From the NCBI GenBank assembly GCA_015680685.1, contig MNCI01004933.1:1351-65350 (forward strand): a DNA stretch of 64,000 nt. The letters are read 5' to 3'. Under the pieces are notes generated by a model. The model did not search any database. It was not told the DNA's origin and saw nothing but the letters and a program-made list of their open reading frames with translations. The stretch comes from Gnetum montanum. Its lineage: Eukaryota; Streptophyta; Gnetopsida; Gnetales; Gnetaceae. A program made the translations under genes and the position numbers. The number at the start of each line of letters is the position of its first letter. Position 1 is the first letter of the stretch. Shown here piece after piece: positions 10,336-22,858 of this stretch.

Positions 10336-13041
10336 AATTTCAACCACATCCCTGCTTCCTCGTAGCACCAATACACCATTAAACCCAGAAAATCGTATAG
10401 ATATCACCATAACATTGAAAGATAGAACGTAGATAGATATGTGATAAAACACAAAACTGAATTTGCATAGAGCATACAGACAATACATTATTAGAAGTCA
10501 GCAAGCAAAGGTTTAGTATACCCATCAATAAGTTATTATAAATCTGTGTTAAATGTTCCTCTAGAGGGGTTTTCAAATATACAAGAAGTCAAGAACTACG
10601 TATAGACATTTTGAATGCATTCTTCTCACCATCCCATGTGTTTTAAAATTTTAAATTGTTTGAATGAATGAAGTTACGTTTCAGTTTCCTACCAGAGACT
10701 ATTGTATAGGTTACTTGAATTCGTCGTTGTCAGAGAAGCAAACAAGAAGGTTTCAACAAAGTATTAAACAAATTCCCGGAGATATTCAAAAAAGAAAACA
10801 CGTTCGCTACCATTTTTAGAAAATTTTCTCCGGTGTGGTACTAGTGCACCGGAATGTATTCCAGTTATTCGGTAGCAGAAAAGGCACCAGGCCGAAAGTC
10901 TGTCCGTGTCCCAACATCGATTGCAGGAATGCATCGGAGCTTGCAAAAATTGATGCAGCAACAAGGATTGTTGATTTCAAACGGTGGAGATTGGGCTCAA
11001 ATTTGCAAATTCTAATACAAGAACGTTCTCCATTTCTTTGCGGGCCTTTAGAAAAAGAAAAACAATCCTAGGCCTCTGAAGGCCCAAAGCCAATGTCTTT
11101 GCACAGTGGTCAAATGTGATTGGCGTCCTTCAATCTAAATGGGAGATTGGTGGAAATTTTTACCCCTTCTCGCATCCCATTTCACACGTCGATTCAATTG
11201 GTTCCACTCACATGTATTCTTATTTATGAAGCTTCAAAAAGTAGAATAAAGGATTAAAAGTTCTTAATCCAAATAAAGGTTATTATGCTGGGGGACCAAG
11301 ATTTTTAGATTTTATTTGAAGAAACTAAAACTGAAGCGTTTCACCCAAAGGATATAGGTCAAGTTGTCTGGATACTCATCTTTTAATTGAGAGATTGTAG
11401 GTTTGATTCATACTTATCTCTCTGGTTTGATGGTTAAAGCAAGACAACTTAATCTAGTAGCACACCCTCTCCCGCTGCCTATATTTTTTTTAAGTAACAC
11501 AACACTTTTTTTTCTTCTTCTTCTCTAAAGCAAGATAACTAGGGACTAGTAGCATAACCTTTATCTTGACCCACTAATTAAAAGGAACCATCACAAAGCA
11601 AAGCTATCCTATTATTGTTAAACGATAATAAAAAACTGAACCCATAATCTCCAAACCTCCTAACCACTTACTCTACGACCATAAGTACTTATCCAATGTT
11701 AGCAAGGAGGGTGTAGCTGGAAAGTCAGCAAATCAAGGTGATGAATTGAATCCGCAAAAATATCGAGAATATACTCTTACCACGGAATTTCTAAATGTAG
11801 CAAAGTGCCCTACTTTTCAGCAGACTGATCCACTAACTGCGAAGGGCGTGGGAACGTTTCTGCCACAGCAGACCTGCACAAGCATTTGTTTTTATTTTAA
11901 AAATAAAAACATTCTGGCAGGGTCGAAATGGTGCACCTGGAGTTTCAGGTGGACAATGATGACCATCATGGAACTCGTTTTATCCTGGCCAGGCTTAGGT
12001 GCCATTGGCGACGCTCTTCAACCTTCGAGCTCACCGATTATGCCGCTTGTCACTGACTGCTGGGAACGATTGGAGCACTGGATCCGTGAAATTCTCGTTC
12101 AGAACTAGCCGGATTTCTGCGAATCACGTTGTCTGGAGCTGCGAAACTGCACAGGTCTGCGATCTGCAGAGTGTTGTTGCAAGAATCGGGGACTGGATTC
12201 ACAGGCGGGATCAGGATCAGATCTTGCAGGACTTTTGGATACTGCTGAGTTTCCTTCAGAGTATTTGGTGCGCTTCACGATACCTGCGCCCCGACAAATG
12301 CTTTTCTTGGCCTGTTGTTTATAGAGTTTAGTTTTTGGATGAATGTAGCTTGCACAGTCGGGAGTTATTGATCCTTTTCTCTGTTATCAAACTCGTGGAA
12401 ATTTGGTAAGTACTTTGAAATTCTAAGTTGCAAGGGCAAACGAGTTTCAGGAACTCTTTCACGAGCCTCCTGGGCTTTGCATTAAAATGCACTATGTTTT
12501 TAAACTTTTGCCATCCAAATTTACAGGATAGTTTTCTTGTAATGAGTTGCGGAGAAATGATACTTTTAGGTATTTGTATTTATGCTAAATGGAATATTTC
12601 ATACAGATGGTTGTAAGATTTTATTAAAGCAGTCAATGATATGTGTTTATTAACTCTACCTTTCTTATCCCATAAGATGTATCCATCTTTTATATGATAA
12701 ATCTTCTGAGTCTTCTGAACCTTATTTTTTAAGAAAGAAAAAGTGTGTCCGTTCTTAACATTTGGTCTTCTTTAAATGCAGATGATGTTAATGAAACTTT
12801 TGGTTTTTCTTTTTCCTTTTAAGTAAACATTGACACTGTAAGCAGCCACGGCAGGCAAACAATTTAGAGGAAACCTAAGTTGAAAAGACAAAAGGCATGG
12901 ATAGTGGAAGGAAGAGGGGAAGCCTAAAAGTACTTGGGCAATCCTTACTTTGTAAGGGACGTGGGAATGCTTATTCTCTTATTCTGATGTGCCTGACTTA
13001 AAAGAAGTCAATTTAGGAAGTCAACCAATCAGAAAACTTTC
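10336..13041. other. Intergenic stretch between the receptor pseudogene and element C
   Basis: No gene is recognisable. Two short open stretches (10835-11071 plus; 11746-12108 and 11999-12331 plus, in overlapping frames) show no motif, no conserved splice structure and no family resemblance I can name. GC content rises near 11.9-12.3 kb, which might mark an old exon or 5' UTR, but this is not enough for a gene call. tRNA-promoter-like relics at 11.35-11.68 kb are listed separately. Confidence 0.4.
11355..11675. repeat. Possible tRNA-derived SINE-like relics (two, facing each other)
   Basis: On the plus strand, TAGGTCAAGTTG (about 11355) resembles a pol III A box. GGTTTGATTCA (11400-11410) resembles a B box (consensus GGTTCGANTCC) about 40 bases later, the tRNA spacing. 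On the minus strand TAGAGTAAGTGG (11675-11664) and GGGTTCAGTT (11643-11634) form a second A/B pair. A related block (AAAGCAAGA[CT]AACT...CTAGTAGCA) occurs at about 11437 and 11526. No poly-A tail or target duplication is convincing, so this is tentative. Confidence 0.3.
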
Positions 13042-13129
13042 CCAAATGAAACACCACCAATTTTGTGCTTTGACACTTAAACTGCAGATTTGTTTAAATG
13101 TCAAAAATTTGGCAAATTCTTCTAAGTGT

Positions 13130-13720
13130 TTGTGCTCCACTCCCTAGCGTAGCCAACATAGCATGTATCATAGGGTTTGTTTTGCTAGATTTTCTAAGTG
13201 TCAATAGTAGTTGCATGAAAATTTTTTTAAGTGTTGTGCTTCGTTCTCACTTTGCCTAGTACGCTCTAGAGCATAGCCAATGTAGCACACCTTTCTATGT
13301 CCAGTTTGCTCTAGTGCCAAGCCAAAAATTGTCAAGATGGTTGGGGATGGAAAAAATAGTTTGGCAAATTTTCTAACTCTTGGGTTGCTACGCTTTAGAG
13401 CATAGCCAGCGTAGCACATATTTCAATGGCTAGTTTTTCCTAAGTGTTAAGCAAGAAGCTGTTAAGCTAGCTTAGCATAGAAGATGCATTTGGCAATATT
13501 TTCTAACTCTTGAGGCTAAACCCAGAGTGTAGCTAGCGTAGCATGAATGAAAACTACAAATTCTGTTAATTTTTTCTAACTATCCCTACTACGCTCTAAA
13601 GCGCAACTAGCATAACCAGTGTTGGACATCCAATTCTGCAAAATTTAACTAAGTGTTGTGCTACGTTCCAGAGCATAGCTAACATAGCACTGTAGAGAAG
13701 CCTACAACGGCCTCAAAAAA
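13130..13720 (+). repeat. Hairpin-forming tandem array in the LTR of C
   Basis: A unit of roughly 100-120 bp with strong drift is repeated about five to six times. Each has a core like GCTACGCTTTAGAGCATAGC followed by CAGCGTAGCAC. The outer arms GCTACGCT and AGCGTAGC are inverted copies, so each unit can form a stem-loop. Clear examples lie at about 13255-13290, 13388-13418, 13590-13625 and 13660-13690. The LTR of element A has an array at the corresponding place built from a different palindromic core. Confidence 0.7.
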
Positions 13721-14109
13721 CCTCTAGAGCTTAGCATTAGCCTTCATCTCAATCCTAACATTCTTCCTACAAGTAAGATCAACAATTTGTATATCTTTTG
13801 CACCCCCTATTAGTCCCCAAAATTGTACCTATGCTTAACCCTACTTGAAAGTGGGGAATACGTAATCCTGAAGTGTAGCCTCTAAGTTGCACTATTGTTG
13901 CACTATTTGTAGGTGCATTGCGGTCATGCAAACTCTAGCACATGTAGTTTTTGTAGCAAAGTCATAGTTCTATTGTCTCTGGGGATCTGTTGCAGTACAC
14001 TAGAGCATAGCACTTACTACTCCCATGGGAGCATAGCTGGGTCTAGCATAGCCCCACCTACCTTCATGCCATGTAATGCCTAATCCTCATTTTGCACTAA
14101 CCCTAACCC

Positions 14110-14117
14110 TATAAATA
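14110..14117 (+). promoter_or_regulatory. TATA box in the LTR of C
   Basis: TATAAATA, followed by CCCC. The corresponding LTR position in element A also has TATAAATACCC (36606). Upstream is CTAACCCTAACCC, resembling plant telo-box elements. Confidence 0.6.
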
Positions 14118-14852
14118 CCCCTATGCACAACATTGTAGGGGTTGATAAATCAAGAGGGCATTGGGCATTTTGGCATGCTCATCATCCTTTGGCACTCTTA
14201 CACTTAAGCACACTTAGCACTTTGGTGCACTCCAATACCTCATTGGACAACTGGTGCACATTGTCCAACATGCAGTTCACCACTTTGCCTATAGAACACC
14301 GTAGTAGCCAACCCAACAAATTCAGTTCGCATGGTAGCTGCCAGTTCCACATCCCAAATGCCCTAGAGACTGTGACTACACTGCTACGTTACCACTATGC
14401 TTGCCTATACATTGCATACCTCTCTCACATTTTTCTTGCAATTTCTATGCTCTCCGCGGTGCCCAACACCTCGCCCCCCCCATGTTTGGGGTGGTGCATT
14501 TTCATTCTCAAGTTCTATTGTATCTTTAAGAACTTTTTCTTTGGCATTTAACATAGCGCTCATGTTTTCTTACTATTTGGTAAGCATTTGCACATTTGCA
14601 TCACCATTTCTTAGCCAGGACACCCCACTACACTCTAGCTTGGTCGACCCTAGTACCAACTGGCAACACCATATAAACCCGTTTTGCATGCATTCATTTT
14701 AACACCTTGTAAGTTCCTATTCTATTGATAAGGAAGTTTAGGGCACCTTGTCTCTATTTCCAAGATGATCCTTGCACGGACTCAAGGTTAGGCTATACAT
14801 TTACTAACCTCTCAGAGTTCCAACCATTGATGTTTCCAATCGTCACAATTTT

Positions 14853-14871
14853 TGGTGCTAGAAGGAGGACC
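14853..14871 (+). other. Primer-binding site of element C
   Basis: TTGGTGCTAGAAGGAGGAC, starting four bases after the LTR end. Element A has the near-identical TTGGTGCTAGAAGGAGGGAC at 19688. I cannot name the primer tRNA with certainty. Confidence 0.65.
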
Positions 14872-15499
14872 TCCCATTGCTTCTACATTCACTGGTAGGC
14901 CTGTGTGCTTTCTGCACCTCTGTTACTAGTTTCTAGCTAGTGTAGATGTAACACCCCTATAGACCTACCACGATAATAGCTAGATCCTAGGTCAACGTAG
15001 GAGTTATCTGCGAGTCGGTTGTTGTAGATTGGTCCTAGTTGTTAATTCCCTGGGAACCCTACAAGATGAAAGCCCAGGTGTATTCATTATGTTTAAAACT
15101 TTGGATTCATTGGAGAGCATAACAAGTTCTCAAAGCATAGAACCTCCAGTGTAGTAATCATAACACTAGAGTTTATCATTTTTTTAGTAGTGTTTCCAAG
15201 TTAGTCATTTTTGGCCTATTTTCACAATTTTTCAGCACTTGTTTACTTAGCCATTTTCCAATGTTGTTTGCACTTGGCCATTTTCTATTTAGCACTATCA
15301 TTTCTTGAATTTTTACATAGCATAGTAACATGAATCCCACACAACCTTCAACCTCTGCTCTAACCACAGAGACGACCTGCCCTATCCAACAGGTATTAGA
15401 GATTGATCCCCCACTCAATTTTGTATTGCCACAATAGCAGTTACTTAGACTATGCAATCAACCACCTGAGCACATGGTGCTTGATCATGAAAAATACAA

Positions 15500-17784
15500 C
15501 TTTCTCTATGAAAAAATTTAGGTGAGTCTATCCTTAGACTGCTAGGAAGTAGACGCTAAGTGAAGCTTTGAGATTATACACCAAAATGGAAAGGAATTCC
15601 TTGCTACAATTGATGCTTTTATTCCACTTACCTTCAACTTTTGGTGTTTATTGGACCAACTCATTAGAATGAGTGGGCCTAATGAGCATGATGCAAAAAT
15701 AGACTACGATGAGCCTTTGCAAGATGGGTAAGATGAATTTGAGGCTCCTTCAAAGAGTGGAAACCCTTTTTACACTTCTATCCAACAACTTGTTTCTAGT
15801 TTCATCCCATACTAGTCCCAATCATCTACCTTCTTTGAGGCAACAACATCACTCTTTCCTTCCAGGTCCATACCTGTGGTGGCAAGCCACCAAGTACTAG
15901 AAGTACAACAGGGTGCAGGACCATCTTCCACCTTTCCCTTCATCATCTTAGCCCAGTCTGCATAGTCGATGCCAACATAGCCATATGTGCACATGGTGCC
16001 CTTCTCTTAGTCACATATGAGCCAGGTGTCCTTTGTCCCACCAATTTCATTGGCATCTCCCACAATAGCCCAAGGCACAGCCATGTGATGGGTCACATCC
16101 TCTATGCCTATGGCATAGTGGCTACACATGCAATAATACACACAATAGCACACACAACAAGCATCTCATGTGGTTGCATATCCCATAGTAGGACTATGGG
16201 CCACTCAAATGGCACATCAGGTAGAGCAACTAGTGCAACTAGTTACATCTGCCTTGAGTTTGGACTAGGCATTCCAACTCATCCAAACATTAATCGAAGA
16301 AGTTACGTAGCTGAAAGCTACTAACTTCGAAATGGTCCACGTGATGGACTTCTACTAGGATGATCCCATTAGTCCTATAGTCATGTCACTGATCTTGCCT
16401 CTTGGGGTCTAGCTTCCTCGTTCACCAAATATAATGGTGAGGGGGATCCCAATGCCCACCTCATGACTTTCTGCTCTAAATGCCTATCCCTACAGGCATG
16501 GCCACATGCGATCATCCATGTCTTCACCATGTCCTTAACAAATAAGGTGCTTGACTAGTACTGTGAACTTCCCAGGGCTTCCATATCTACATTTGAAGAA
16601 TTGCATAGCTGATTTAATACTCATTTCAAATACAACTTGAAGCTTGAAGCTAACCTGGATCAATTGATGGACATCAAGCAGGACCCCCTAGAGCCCATGC
16701 GAAAGTTCATTCAATGGTGGAGTGCTGCACTGAATGAAATACATGAGCCAATAACAGAGACCCACCTTCTAGACATATTTAAGGATGCAACAAATGACAT
16801 CATTAAGTTAAATCTGTACTATCTAGTCTCATGCTCCCTGAGCTAGGCCTTTTCTCAAACAAAGAGCATTCAAGATGCAACAAAGGCCAATAAGGACCTG
16901 GCCTATGTGGCCTATAAGAATACACACATGAAGAAGGACAAGGAAAAGGATAAGGCAATAGTAATTGTCGTAGTGGTGGCTGATGACACTAATCCCAACA
17001 CTGCTAAACTAATGTCCAAGGCACCTAAGGCCTCAACCTACAACAACAAAGCATTTGGATTTGGTGCTATGGGAACCAACTAGTTTGCACCACTAGCAAC
17101 CATGGGATAAGCTACCCAAAGGCCAAACTTTGAGTTTAAAGATCACTCAAAATATACCCTGTTACCCATTAAGCTATTTAAGCTTTTGAACCAACTACTT
17201 TGTGCTAGTCACGTCTAACATAAGAAAATGTCTGAGGATGCTTGTAAGTGCCACCAACAATACTATGAGGTCCTTAAAAACCCTTTAGTAGCTATGTCGA
17301 ATGAGACCCCGATCCCTAAAAGCTTCAAGTTTGATAAACTCTACAACTATCACCAACTACACGACCATGATATGGATTATTACTTGGCTTTAAAGGTGAT
17401 ATTCAATGCATGATCAAGCAAGGAAAACTACTCCTTGATGATAGCAATACCATGCACTCAAAAAGCCAACCAATGAAGGTCTACAAAGATCATCTTAACA
17501 CTAGTGTTGTAGGCTATGTTATCAATGCCATTAGCTTTGGTGATGACGTAGAACTGGCACATGAACCATTTGTGGTTTGTGTGCCCTTTGGTAACACTAG
17601 GGCCTTGGAATCAACCAATTCACAATTCCCATTTTTCATCTAGGTACCACCTTAGGTGTCCACAACACCCTTCATGGTTAGGGCCCTGTAGCACATCATG
17701 ATAATAGCAACCTAGACATCCTTTTGTCATCGGGGTGCTACAATGTACAGACCTTCCACCCACTTGGGGTTTGATGGTGGGAAC
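15500..17784 (+). pseudogene. gag: gag of element C, decayed
   Basis: The capsid-like part is readable at 16340-16930 with stops and frame changes. NGEGDPNAH, LQAWPHAI and then LDQLMDIKQDPLEPMRKFIQ match the gag of element A (GEGDPNAH, LLQAWPHAI, LIQIKQAPLEPIQKFIQ). A Lys-rich segment follows at about 16930. A degenerate zinc-knuckle-like motif (YHQLHDHDMDYY) occurs at about 17350. In plant gypsy elements Gag forms the virus-like particle that packages the RNA. The upstream part, 14872-16300, is the leader and weakly readable N-terminal gag. The copy stops at the insertion point of element A. Confidence 0.7.
17780..17784. repeat. Left target duplication of element A
   Basis: GGAAC; the partner at 37139-37143 reads GGAAG, one mismatch. 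Given the divergence of the LTRs a single later mutation is plausible. Confidence 0.65.
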
Positions 17785-19683
17785 TGAAACACCACAAAAT
17801 TTCAGCCTCGCACTTTCGAACAAGAATGACTCAAGCTCTTTTTAACATTCAGGAGACAAAAACTTTACTAAGGCATGGAACTCATGCCTAGCTTCTTCAA
17901 GCCAGCTTGTTCAAGAAAGCTTTCTCAAGCCAGCTTGCTCATGCTGTCAAGCTAGCTTTCCCTCAATGTGACCAACATTGATAGCTTCCAAATCAGGTCA
18001 AAACAATCCTAATTTGACAAGCAAGGTCCCATCTGGGCCCACTGATGGCTGCTCCAAGTTTCAGCCTATAGAACCTCTAAAATTAAGCTCAAAATCACAT
18101 GATTTGTTTACTCATGACTAGGTCACACTGGGGTCACGCTAACAGTGTGAGCCCAGCGTGACCAAACAAAAATAGGTCAAATCAAGCAACCCCAAGCACA
18201 ATTTTCAGCATCAACTCAACCCCCAAGGACAAGAAATAGTTCTACTTGTTCACAGGTCCCAGAAAATCAAAGTTTGGTCATGAAACATGGCATTTTGGCT
18301 TGGTCACGCTGGGGTCATGCTGAGGTCACACTGACAGTGTGAGCCCAGTGTGACCTATCAAAAGTGGCTCAAATCAACACAAGAACAGACCCAAATTCAG
18401 CATCCAGGCCACCCTAGAGAGCAGGTAGTAGTTTCACTTCAAAGAACAGGCGTCAAAGGTCAAAATTCAGCTCAAAATGTGTACTTCCAACTAGTCACAC
18501 TGGGGTCACACTAGAGTCACGCTGAGAGCGTGAGCCCAATGTGAGCTATCAAAAGTGGCCCAAATCCAAGCATAGATAGGCTCAAATTAAACATACAGGA
18601 TGTCCTCAAGGTCAGGTAGCAGTTGCACTTCAAAAATAAGTCTTAAAGGTGGATTTTTGGCACAAAACGCATCATTTTTGGTCACACAAGCCAAGGTCAC
18701 ACTGGGGTCACACTGAGGTCATGCTAGGGTCACGTTGGCAGCATGAGCCTAGCATGAGCACTAGTCACGAGCAAGCAAAACAGTTTAGATGCACACCGAG
18801 GACATGCTAGGACAAGATCAATGCACGCTGGCAACCTTGATGAAGGAAAAAGATTTCCAATAGTAGTTTGTCTACAGATCCAGAGATTCCAAGAGAGCCG
18901 AAATCAAGATCTCTTGTTGTACATTATCAATCATTGTAAAATTTTCACATTTTCTAAGCTGGTCAAGCTCTTGCACTACAAATTGTACATGGGCATAAGC
19001 TAGCTTGCGCAAGCTAGAATAGATTGTAAAATATAGTGCATCCGGTTTAGATCATAGTCTGCCCATGTACACCTGTCACACAATCCATTTTTCTCGGATC
19101 TCACAGCCATTGGCCTCATTCATAAATCCTACTTCCGAGCCTAGAAAAATGTATAACTACCATGTTCATTGACATAAACGGTGTTGGCAAAAATTTGGAA
19201 AAGAAAACTAGTAATCCTGGGCCTAGACGCACACGATCCCTAGTGCCTACAAACACTACACATCGGAGCTTAATGTCTGACTTGCAATCTAGACTCGCAA
19301 CTATGTTTTGACCAGTGCACATTATGTTAATTAATACAATACAATTTCATTTTTGCCTTCCATTGTGCTATTCTGGTTCATTGTCTATGTTATCCCATTT
19401 TATTGCACGTTTCTGCATATTCTATTTATGTTTTCATGCTACATTCACGTTTACGTTTCGTTGCATTACGCTCTTCATTTTAGATTTCATGACGATAACC
19501 CCAACATAGGCCATAGCGTATGCTCAGGGAAGTCCTTGGTTGATCTGCGTGTAGACCATCCAAGGCACTCTGCCTTCATTTTTCCAGCTTTCCCTCACAC
19601 CAAGGAAAGTCATCTATATCTCTCCGGAGATCTTTTAGCATTTGTTTTCCTCGAGCCTTACACCGATGATTTTGGACGGTATA
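17785..19683 (+). repeat. 5' LTR of element A
   Basis: Starts TGAAACACCAC and ends GGACGGTATA; the 3' LTR ends GGACGATACA, so the terminal CA has mutated here. Length 1899 bp. Contains the palindromic tandem array at 18115-18780. Its TATA box is damaged (TATAACTA near 19150), whereas the 3' LTR keeps TATAAATACCC. Confidence 0.9.
18115..18780 (+). repeat. About 185-bp tandem array with palindromic cores in the LTR of A
   Basis: Units begin near 18115, 18300, 18490 and 18680 with period about 185-190. Each starts with a palindrome-rich core such as GGTCACGCTAACAGTGTGAG then CCCAGCGTGACC, which can fold into a stem, followed by a spacer with CCAAATC/TCAAATC and CCTTCAA/CACTTCAA blocks. The same array is present in the 3' LTR (35550-36235). 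Confidence 0.82.
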
Positions 19684-19687
19684 GAAA

Positions 19688-19706
19688 TTGGTGCTAGAAG
19701 GAGGGA
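19688..19706 (+). other. Primer-binding site of element A
   Basis: TTGGTGCTAGAAGGAGGGA, four bases after the LTR end; matches the site of element C at 14853. Confidence 0.65.
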
Positions 19707-19889
19707 CGATCTTGTTTTCCATCCCAATAAAACATTGATTCCATTACCTTTCATGTGTGGTGTAGATTAGGTGTAGAACATAAGCTTAGCTTACTTAAAC
19801 CACACCAATCCATTCACGATTGAATTAAATCCTTGCAAAAATTTGTACGTTGTTGCGAATGTAGTAAATCCTGTAACAGTTACTGAAAA

Positions 19890-20290
19890 ATATTAAGTAT
19901 AGCGTGCACACAGTATGAAAACCCAACGCAGCGTACACACGCTGTAAAGCCCAATGCTACTAAAATATGAAACAACATACCCTACAAAATCCGAAGCAGC
20001 GTATACATGCTGCTACACATGTCTGGTGTACACACGCTATGCACGCACGTCACTCACACACGTTGCACCGCACTGCGCTTACGCTGCATGTACATTGTGC
20101 TTGCATACACTACACACAAACTAGCGTACGCATGTTCAAGTTGCACTCATGCTAACGTTCACACCTAGCTTGCTCAAGCTCAGCTTGCATATGCCTAGAT
20201 TGCTCAAGCTCAGCATGCATATGCCCAGCTTGCTCAAGTTAGCTTGCATACACTAGCTTACACAAGCTAGCTTGCATATGCCTAGCTTAC
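19890..20290 (+). repeat. Leader repeats of element A
   Basis: Between primer site and gag there are palindromic segments such as AGCGTACACACGCT (about 19930) and AGCGTATACATGCT (19997). A tandem array at 20165-20290 is built from units like CTAGCTTGCTCAAGCTCAGC followed by TTGCATATGCC, with period about 35. The palindrome-rich style resembles that of the LTR. Confidence 0.6.
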
Positions 20291-20396
20291 ACACATGGAA
20301 TCTTCTTAGATCAAAGCAGCATTTCTCATTTCAGACCTTAATGCCGAAATCTCAAATCCTGTGACTGCAACTGAACCCATAGTCACCGTTGGAGAG

Positions 20397-22858
20397 ATGA
20401 ACCCTCAAGGGCCACCTTGTTGGTCACTTAGGTTACAAGGCAAAGACCCCGCCTATACAATTCTCACCCCAGAATAATACAACTTCATCTACGTAAATAT
20501 CGAAGCTAACCTACCCATTGATCGCATGGAAATGGAAGAAAAAAACATTATGAACTCATCTATAAGGGAGGCCATAACTTTACCCTTTCAGCATATGATG
20601 TGATTCCCCTCTCTGAATCCCACCACGAACTCATATCCCAACTTCTCATGGCAAGGAATGAAACCTTGCGACAACCCACTGTAGAGCCTCAAAATGGAGA
20701 TGAGGAAGATGATTTTGCAACTCAATCTGAACATGGGGATTCATACCACACTCTCAGTACTCATACTTACGCAAACCCATTATTCCACCCTTTCACAGGA
20801 GATACTATGCCTCTTCATGCATTTACAAACATTCCAGCACTTGTTTCTTAATAGGAAGCACCCACCTCCATTCCTGTTTTCCCTACGACCAACACCCCAT
20901 TCACTATGCCCATCCTTGTTATTCCTCCGATTACCACTTTACCCTCCATCTCGCAAGGACAATCCCAACAACTACCCTCTCAAGCTAATATGGGAGCGAC
21001 CTTCTGACCCCAAATAATTAGGATGCCATCCATAATACCCGCTTCTACATCTGCCCATTATATACCATTAGTGCAAATCCAAGGAACACCTTTCACTACT
21101 TCAACTCAACAGGTTTATGGTGTTTCCTCACAACTCGTAACCGGGTAGTGGCACGCACCTATCATTCAACAACATCAACTTGCTCAGCATGGCATACCAC
21201 CCGTTGCAATCCCATCTGTGAATGTCCCTCAAGCACAACCATCAACAACCCTATAGTCCTCTTTCCCACAAAGCACACAACAATCTAACTATTATCATGC
21301 GCAATCTAACCAACTAGTCGGTCCACCTAGAGCTCAAGAATGGGCAGATGCTAAGAAAATGATGCAAGCATTAATCGTTGAAGTAAAGTGCCTTAAAATT
21401 GCAAACACTGAAGAAGTCAAGGTGTTGGACTTTTATCAAGATGATCCAATTAGCTCTTCAGTGCCACCCTTAACTTTACCAAAAGGAATTTCATTGCTGC
21501 AACTGACCAAGTATAACGGAGAGGGAGATCCAAATGCTCACGTAGTGACATTCCGATTAGAGTGTCTTTTACTTCAAGCATGGCCTCATGCAATCCTACG
21601 TGTATTTTCCATGTTCTTAATTGGAAGAGCCTTAGATTGGTACCGAGCCCTATCATGTAACTCCATATTCTCTCTAGAGGATTTGTTACATCAATTCGTT
21701 ACCCGTTTTAAGTATAACCTAAAGCCTAAGGCCACGCTAGACAGTCTAATCCAAATAAAACAAGCGCCATTAGAGCCCATACAAAAATTCATCCAAATAT
21801 GGAGAACTACCCTTAACAAACTTCATGAGCCTATCCAAGAAATGTATTTACTTACAATCCTCAAGACTGTCGCGAATGATTTTGTTAAGTCAAAACTCTA
21901 TTATCTGAATGCTCTCACTTTGAGTCAGATGTTTGTCCAAATCAAAAACATAGAAGAGGCATCATAGACAAGTCATGACCTAGCTTACCTAACTTTCAAA
22001 AGCCAACATATGAAAAAAGATAAAGAAAAGTCTAAAAAAATAGTTGCAGTAGTGGCAGAGACATTTCGACCCAACAATGCAGGGCAGAAAGGGAAACAAC
22101 CCGCCGTCTGCACTAGTCACGAAAGAACTACTCCTACACCTACACCTAAACCCCCCTCTACCCAAACTGCTAACACGAGTTATACTCGTACCTTAGAACG
22201 AAAAGACCCTACCCAGTACACACCCTTACCCATGAAGCCTTCTCAACTACTGGACCAACTTCTAAAGGCTGGGTTGATTCAACATAAGAAGATGTCTCCT
22301 GCAGCATCTCAAAAACACGATCGATACTATGAATTGGTTAAAAACCCAATGTTGGAAATGACTAATGAACCCCCTATTCTAAGAGGTTTTAGGTTAGATA
22401 GATTCTGTGAGTATCACCAATGATGTGGGCATGGAACCGACTATTGCTTTACCCTAAAATAAGACATACAATGTATGATTGATAGGGGTGAGATAGTCTT
22501 TGATGAAGCCAGCCCAGTAAGACCTCAAAATTAGTCTATGGGGGTCTACAAAGATCCTCTTAACACCAAAGAGTCACCCTATGTGATTAACACCATCCAT
22601 GTCGGCAATGAACAAGACATCCCACGAAGGCCTTTTGTGATTCGTGTGCCTGCTGAAAATGTATCTACACTAACACCTCCACAAGCTCCTTTTGCCATAC
22701 ATACACCTCCTACATCGCGAAAACCATTTGTCATCCGAGTACACCCTACGGTTGCAACAACAAATGTGCCATTGCAAACCCAACCTGTTCCATTTGTAAT
22801 CCAAATGCTAAAACACTCTGATGTACTTTCCCCAATAGTTCCCCTGCAACCCTCATGA
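20397..22858 (+). pseudogene. gag: gag of element A, decayed
   Basis: A possible start ATG lies at 20397; a stop follows 26 codons later. The best-preserved part is 21359-21967: GEGDPNAHVVTFRLECLLLQ, then IGRALDWYRAL, HQFVTRFKYN and APLEPIQKFIQIW, the standard plant Ty3/gypsy retrotrans_gag motif series. It ends in a TAG at 21965. A Lys-rich tail follows, then a zinc-binding-like motif around 22408-22460 (CEYHQ, then CGHGTDYCFTLK) interrupted by a stop. 22538-22858 is Pro/Thr-rich. Gag would be the structural particle protein; this copy cannot be made in one piece. Confidence 0.8.

Larger units (their letters stand above)
13047..14848 (+). repeat. 5' LTR of element C
   Basis: The LTR starts TGAAACACCACC (13047), sharing its first eleven bases with the LTR of element A, and ends TCGTCACA at 14848, four bases before the primer-binding site; A has the same four-base gap. 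Length is 1802 bp against about 1.9 kb for A. CCAAA (13042-13046) precedes it and is the candidate target duplication, but the 3' partner is not in view. The body carries a hairpin-rich tandem array and a TATA box. Confidence 0.75.

Noticed and set aside
11746-12331. Two overlapping open frames of 110-120 codons
   Set aside because: They overlap in different frames, have no motif or splice context, and one starts in a region without promoter signs; probably chance in GC-richer sequence.
14097-14110. CTAACCCTAACCC resembling telomere repeats
   Set aside because: Only two units, directly upstream of an LTR TATA box; better read as a promoter telo-box-like element than a telomere relic.
14123-14551. 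142-codon open frame in the LTR of C
   Set aside because: It lies downstream of the LTR TATA box within untranslated LTR sequence, has no motif, and has no counterpart in the LTR of A.
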